A stretch of DNA of 64,000 nucleotides, taken from the NCBI RefSeq assembly GCF_036226465.1, contig NZ_CP108476.1, positions 1 through 64,000 on the forward strand. The letters are read 5' to 3'. The position numbers were made by a program, and so were the translations under genes. Below the pieces are notes generated by a model, which saw nothing but the letters and a program-made list of their open reading frames with translations, had not been told where the DNA came from and did not search any database. Of the stretch, positions 61,779 through 64,000 are shown one piece after another; positions within the stretch are counted from its first letter, which is position 1; each line of letters begins with the position of its first letter. The stretch is from Kitasatospora sp. NBC_01250. Its GTDB lineage: Bacteria > Actinomycetota > Actinomycetes > Streptomycetales > Streptomycetaceae.

Positions 61779-61949
61779 CCAGTTGCCGTACCGCTCGGGG
61801 ACGTCCCGCCAGGGACTGCCCACCCGGAACCGCCACATGATCGCATCGAACTGCCGCCGCAGGTCCGGGATCGGCCCCGTCGCCGCCATCGGCAGGAACG
61901 GCTCGACCAACTCCCACTCACTGCCCGTCAGATCCCGCGCGTCATGCAC
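61779..61949 (-). pseudogene. IS5-family transposase N-terminal fragment
   Basis: About 57 residues (LTGSEWELVEPFLPMAATG, then FDAIMWRFRVGSPWRDVPERYGNW) are the typical start of IS5/IS4-type transposases. After this the frame is lost, and no catalytic DDE region follows. Confidence 0.75.
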
Positions 61950-62507
61950 TCGTTCTACCAGCCGCCACGCCGCCGAGGAACCCGAACCGGCCCAATCATG
62001 ATCTGAATTCAGATCAGTCCCTAGCCGCGAACTCGACTACATTCAGTGATGCTCACTGGTCCCCCCAGGGCGGGCATTCCGGCGCGGCGACCCAGAACTG
62101 AGCGCACCGCCCCAAACGCTGTATGCAGTCCGCTGGACCCGACACCGCCGCATCAGGTTGCAGTAGCCATCGCTGAGCGTCGCCCCCGTTGCAAGCCCGA
62201 CTGGAGGTTTGTTCTTCCTTGCTGGTCGCTGTCGATGCAGGCATCTGGACCGCCCTTCACGGAGCTTTCCCTGTCGAACGTGGCTGTTGCTCCTGGCGCA
62301 GGGCGCGCGTACGAACGCCAATTGGCGTTGCCCGCGTCGCAGGGGCCCGCCACAAGGCCCCCGCTTTACCGAAGAGGGGGCTGCGGAGGAGAATTCACCT
62401 AAGCGGACGACCAAGGGCGTTCGAGACGGGCAGGAACTGCTTGCGGTGGCGCGAGGAGCTCAACGTGGACTCTGCCCCCGGCCGGGGGCCGGGGGCCGGA
62501 GCGGCTG
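61950..62507. other. 560-base region without recognised gene
   Basis: Short frames on both strands lack coding character. This is the stretch between the IS5 fragment and the secreted-peptide remnant. Confidence 0.4.
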
Positions 62508-62663
62508 TCAGCCGCAGCAGCCCACGGCGCCCTCGGCGGAGAACTGCGAGCCACCCTGGAAGGCCCTGCCGCCTCCGTCGCCGGTGACGGCCGCATGGTT
62601 GTTCCAATCGACGTGACCGATATTGTCACCCTGCGCGGCTGAGGCGGCAGTGCCGATGCCCAG
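62508..62663 (-). pseudogene. C-terminal part of a small secreted protein, start lost
   Basis: The frame reads LGIGTAASA, as at the end of a signal peptide. It continues AQGDNIGHVDWNNHAAV and GGGRAFQGGSQFSAE, ending GAVGCCG. The mature part looks intact, but no start codon and hydrophobic core are found in frame upstream, so the 5' end has been lost or frameshifted. Family unknown. Confidence 0.4.
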
Positions 62664-62784
62664 ACGCGGGACGACGGGCAGGTCCGACCAGGTCCGCGGC
62701 CAGGCCGGGCCTGTCGTCCTCGCAGCACCCGGGGACCGAGGTTTCGCGCGGCCGAGGGCGGTGGGGGGCAGTGGGGGGTGTCGG

Positions 62785-63606
62785 TCAGGGGAGGTTCTTC
62801 TCCAGCGCGGCGAGGTAGTTGTGCATGAAGTGGTCGCGGATGCCGGCGCTGGCGGGGGCGAAGGCGTCCGCGGTCAGGCCCTTGGCCCGGTCCGCCAGGC
62901 CGGCCTGCAGGGTCATGGAGTCGTGGATCCGGCCGGCCGAGTCGATGTAGCGCAGGTTGTCCACGTGGGTGTAGACGGGCTCGGGTGGCAGCTGCGGCAC
63001 GATGTCGTTGTTGTTGACGAAGCGGTACATGCGGTCCTTGAAGCCCTTGTTGAAGGCGGCGGCGAGGATCCGGTCGCAGGTGCGGGGCTGGCCGAAGGTG
63101 TAGACGCCGTCCGCCTGCAGGCGGGGCTCCCCCAGGGACATCCGGGCGCCGGCGAGCATGGCCAGCGCGCCGCCGAGGCTGTGGCCGGTGAACCACACGC
63201 TCTGCCCTTCGGTGCGCAGCTCCGCCAGGGCGTCCCGGACGGACGGGAAGATCGACTCCAGTGCTTCGGCGAAGCCGTAGTGCACGTATCCGGTCTTCGC
63301 CGGGCCGGCCCACGGCGGCGTCTCGGCGTCCGAGAGCCAGTCGCGGATCTCCGCCGGCTGGGTGCCGCGGAACGCGGTGATGATCATGCGGTCGCCGGCC
63401 ATGGTGTACGCCTGGGTGTCCTGCAGCGGGAACGGCGGCGTGAAGCGGGTCTCGTGGTGGCGTACCTGGCCGAAGCCCCAGGACGCCGCCTGCTCCTCGA
63501 TGGTGGCCCGGTCCTTGTAGGCCAGGTCGCAGGCCCTGGCCAGCCAGTAGGCATGGGGAACGCTGTACCCCTTGGCGCCATGGTCGATCGTGGACGGTAC
63601 GGGCAT
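62785..63606 (-). CDS. Class 3 lipase-like alpha/beta hydrolase
   Basis: This 273-residue protein has the lipase elbow GHSLGG (Ser143), preceded by VHYGFAEAL and IITAFRGT (oxyanion/lid region). After it come VYTFGQPRTCD and NNNDIVPQLPP (the Asp region), then HDSMTLQ. It matches the fungal-type lipase class 3 family. No signal peptide is seen, so it may act in the cytoplasm or be exported otherwise. The ATG at 63606 is chosen; upstream sequence is low-complexity. Confidence 0.88.
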   Translation of the reverse strand: MPVPSTIDHGAKGYSVPHAYWLARACDLAYKDRATIEEQAASWGFGQVRHHETRFTPPFPLQDTQAYTMAGDRMIITAFRGTQPAEIRDWLSDAETPPWAGPAKTGYVHYGFAEALESIFPSVRDALAELRTEGQSVWFTGHSLGGALAMLAGARMSLGEPRLQADGVYTFGQPRTCDRILAAAFNKGFKDRMYRFVNNNDIVPQLPPEPVYTHVDNLRYIDSAGRIHDSMTLQAGLADRAKGLTADAFAPASAGIRDHFMHNYLAALEKNLP

Positions 63607-63841
63607 GGAGGAACCTCTCCGGTCTTCGACGGGTCGCGCCCGGTGCAGGCAGGTCGCGTGCGGCGCTCGCCCCCGTCGTACACGCACCAGCCGCTCAAGG
63701 GCTGCCGCCGCGCCGCAGGCCGCCCGGTGGGACCGCCCGACGCCGTGCCGTTCTCCGGACGGGTGCGGTCCGCTGGCTCGCGGCAGCGGGCTGGTCCAGG
63801 CTGAGCCGTGACCCAGCACCGAGCCGACGGGAAGGGCGCAG

Positions 63842-64000
63842 ATGTTCGACGAGAGCTTTGCCTTTCCGCCCGCCCTGGTGAACCGGGTCGGCGGCTCCTC
63901 CGGACGGGTCGCCGTGATCGGGGCCGGTGTCGCGGGCCTCGTCTGCGCGTACGAGCTCCAGCGCTGCGGCTTCCAGGTGGTCCTGTACGAGCGCTCGCGC
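63842..64000 (+). CDS. FAD-dependent amine oxidase-type protein, partial (runs off window)
   Basis: Only the first 53 residues are visible. They contain the dinucleotide-binding motif VAVIGAGVAGLVCAYELQRCG followed by VVLYERS, the start of an FAD/NAD(P)-binding oxidoreductase of the amine oxidase or protoporphyrinogen-oxidase kind. GAAGGGCG precedes the ATG at 63842. It is divergent from the lipase gene. Confidence 0.8.
   Translation, partial: MFDESFAFPPALVNRVGGSSGRVAVIGAGVAGLVCAYELQRCGFQVVLYERSR

Noticed and set aside
1..64000. CRISPR array or tRNA/rRNA genes
   Set aside because: No regularly spaced identical repeats with unique spacers and no sequence with cloverleaf features was seen. 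The tandem repeats found are minisatellites, in-frame codon repeats or operator iterons.

Overview
The window is high-GC actinobacterial DNA, most likely from Streptomyces or a close relative such as Kitasatospora. The evidence is strong third-position GC bias, frequent GTG starts and GTGA/ATGA stop-start overlaps, and typical streptomycete families: an AfsR-like SARP, XRE-DUF5753 with DUF6879, SpoIIE/PP2C phosphatases with STAS partners, and helicases with helicase-associated repeats. All family names rest on motif and architecture recognition by eye. No database search was run.

The left part (1 to about 25.36 kb) looks like one accessory island. From left to right it holds: an ABC three-component (ABC-3C) conflict operon of nuclease-like protein, middle component and DUF3732 ATPase, preceded by a 59-residue gene; a DEAH helicase with helicase-associated repeats; a 0.68 kb unit with terminal inverted repeats and flanking direct repeats that carries one gene; a three-gene operon with a helix-turn-helix protein, a large protein whose C-terminal half reads like a family-B DNA polymerase palm, and a second helix-turn-helix protein; a divergent cluster (MazG-like pyrophosphohydrolase, acyl carrier protein, XRE regulator, ImmA/IrrE metallopeptidase, thymidylate-synthase-like enzyme, 5-hmdU-kinase/aGPT-type helical-domain protein, RHH regulator) suggestive of nucleotide or DNA-base hypermodification; a second helicase; and a Tn7/Tn5053-like operon in the order tniQ-tnsA-tnsB-tnsC. 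Just after the transposition genes lies an abrupt junction with the N-terminal stub of an FAD monooxygenase. A plausible reading is that this junction is one border of the island and the other border lies left of position 1.

The right part (25.4 to 64 kb) resembles a variable chromosomal region. Intact genes (DinB-like protein, SARP, secreted S33-type peptidase, methyltransferases, VOC protein, secreted proteins, lipase, start of an FAD amine oxidase) alternate with gene remnants: NmrA, IS110, ISL3 twice, IS5, acyl-CoA synthetase, universal stress protein, APC permease and ketosynthase. Curiosities include a protein of two nearly identical hemopexin-like repeats and an 87-residue protein that joins a sigma-factor region 2 to an excisionase-type DNA-binding domain.

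Between 45.5 and 59.2 kb is a signalling district. It contains an XRE/DUF6879 module, an HTH-GAF-PP2C-HATPase phosphatase with iteron-like repeats upstream, and a coupled STAS, PAS-GAF-GAF-PP2C, giant hybrid kinase/receiver/PP2C/anti-sigma ATPase and STAS set. The last set has the parts of a self-contained partner-switching pathway of the RsbU/RsbW/RsbV kind, but no sigma factor for it is visible.
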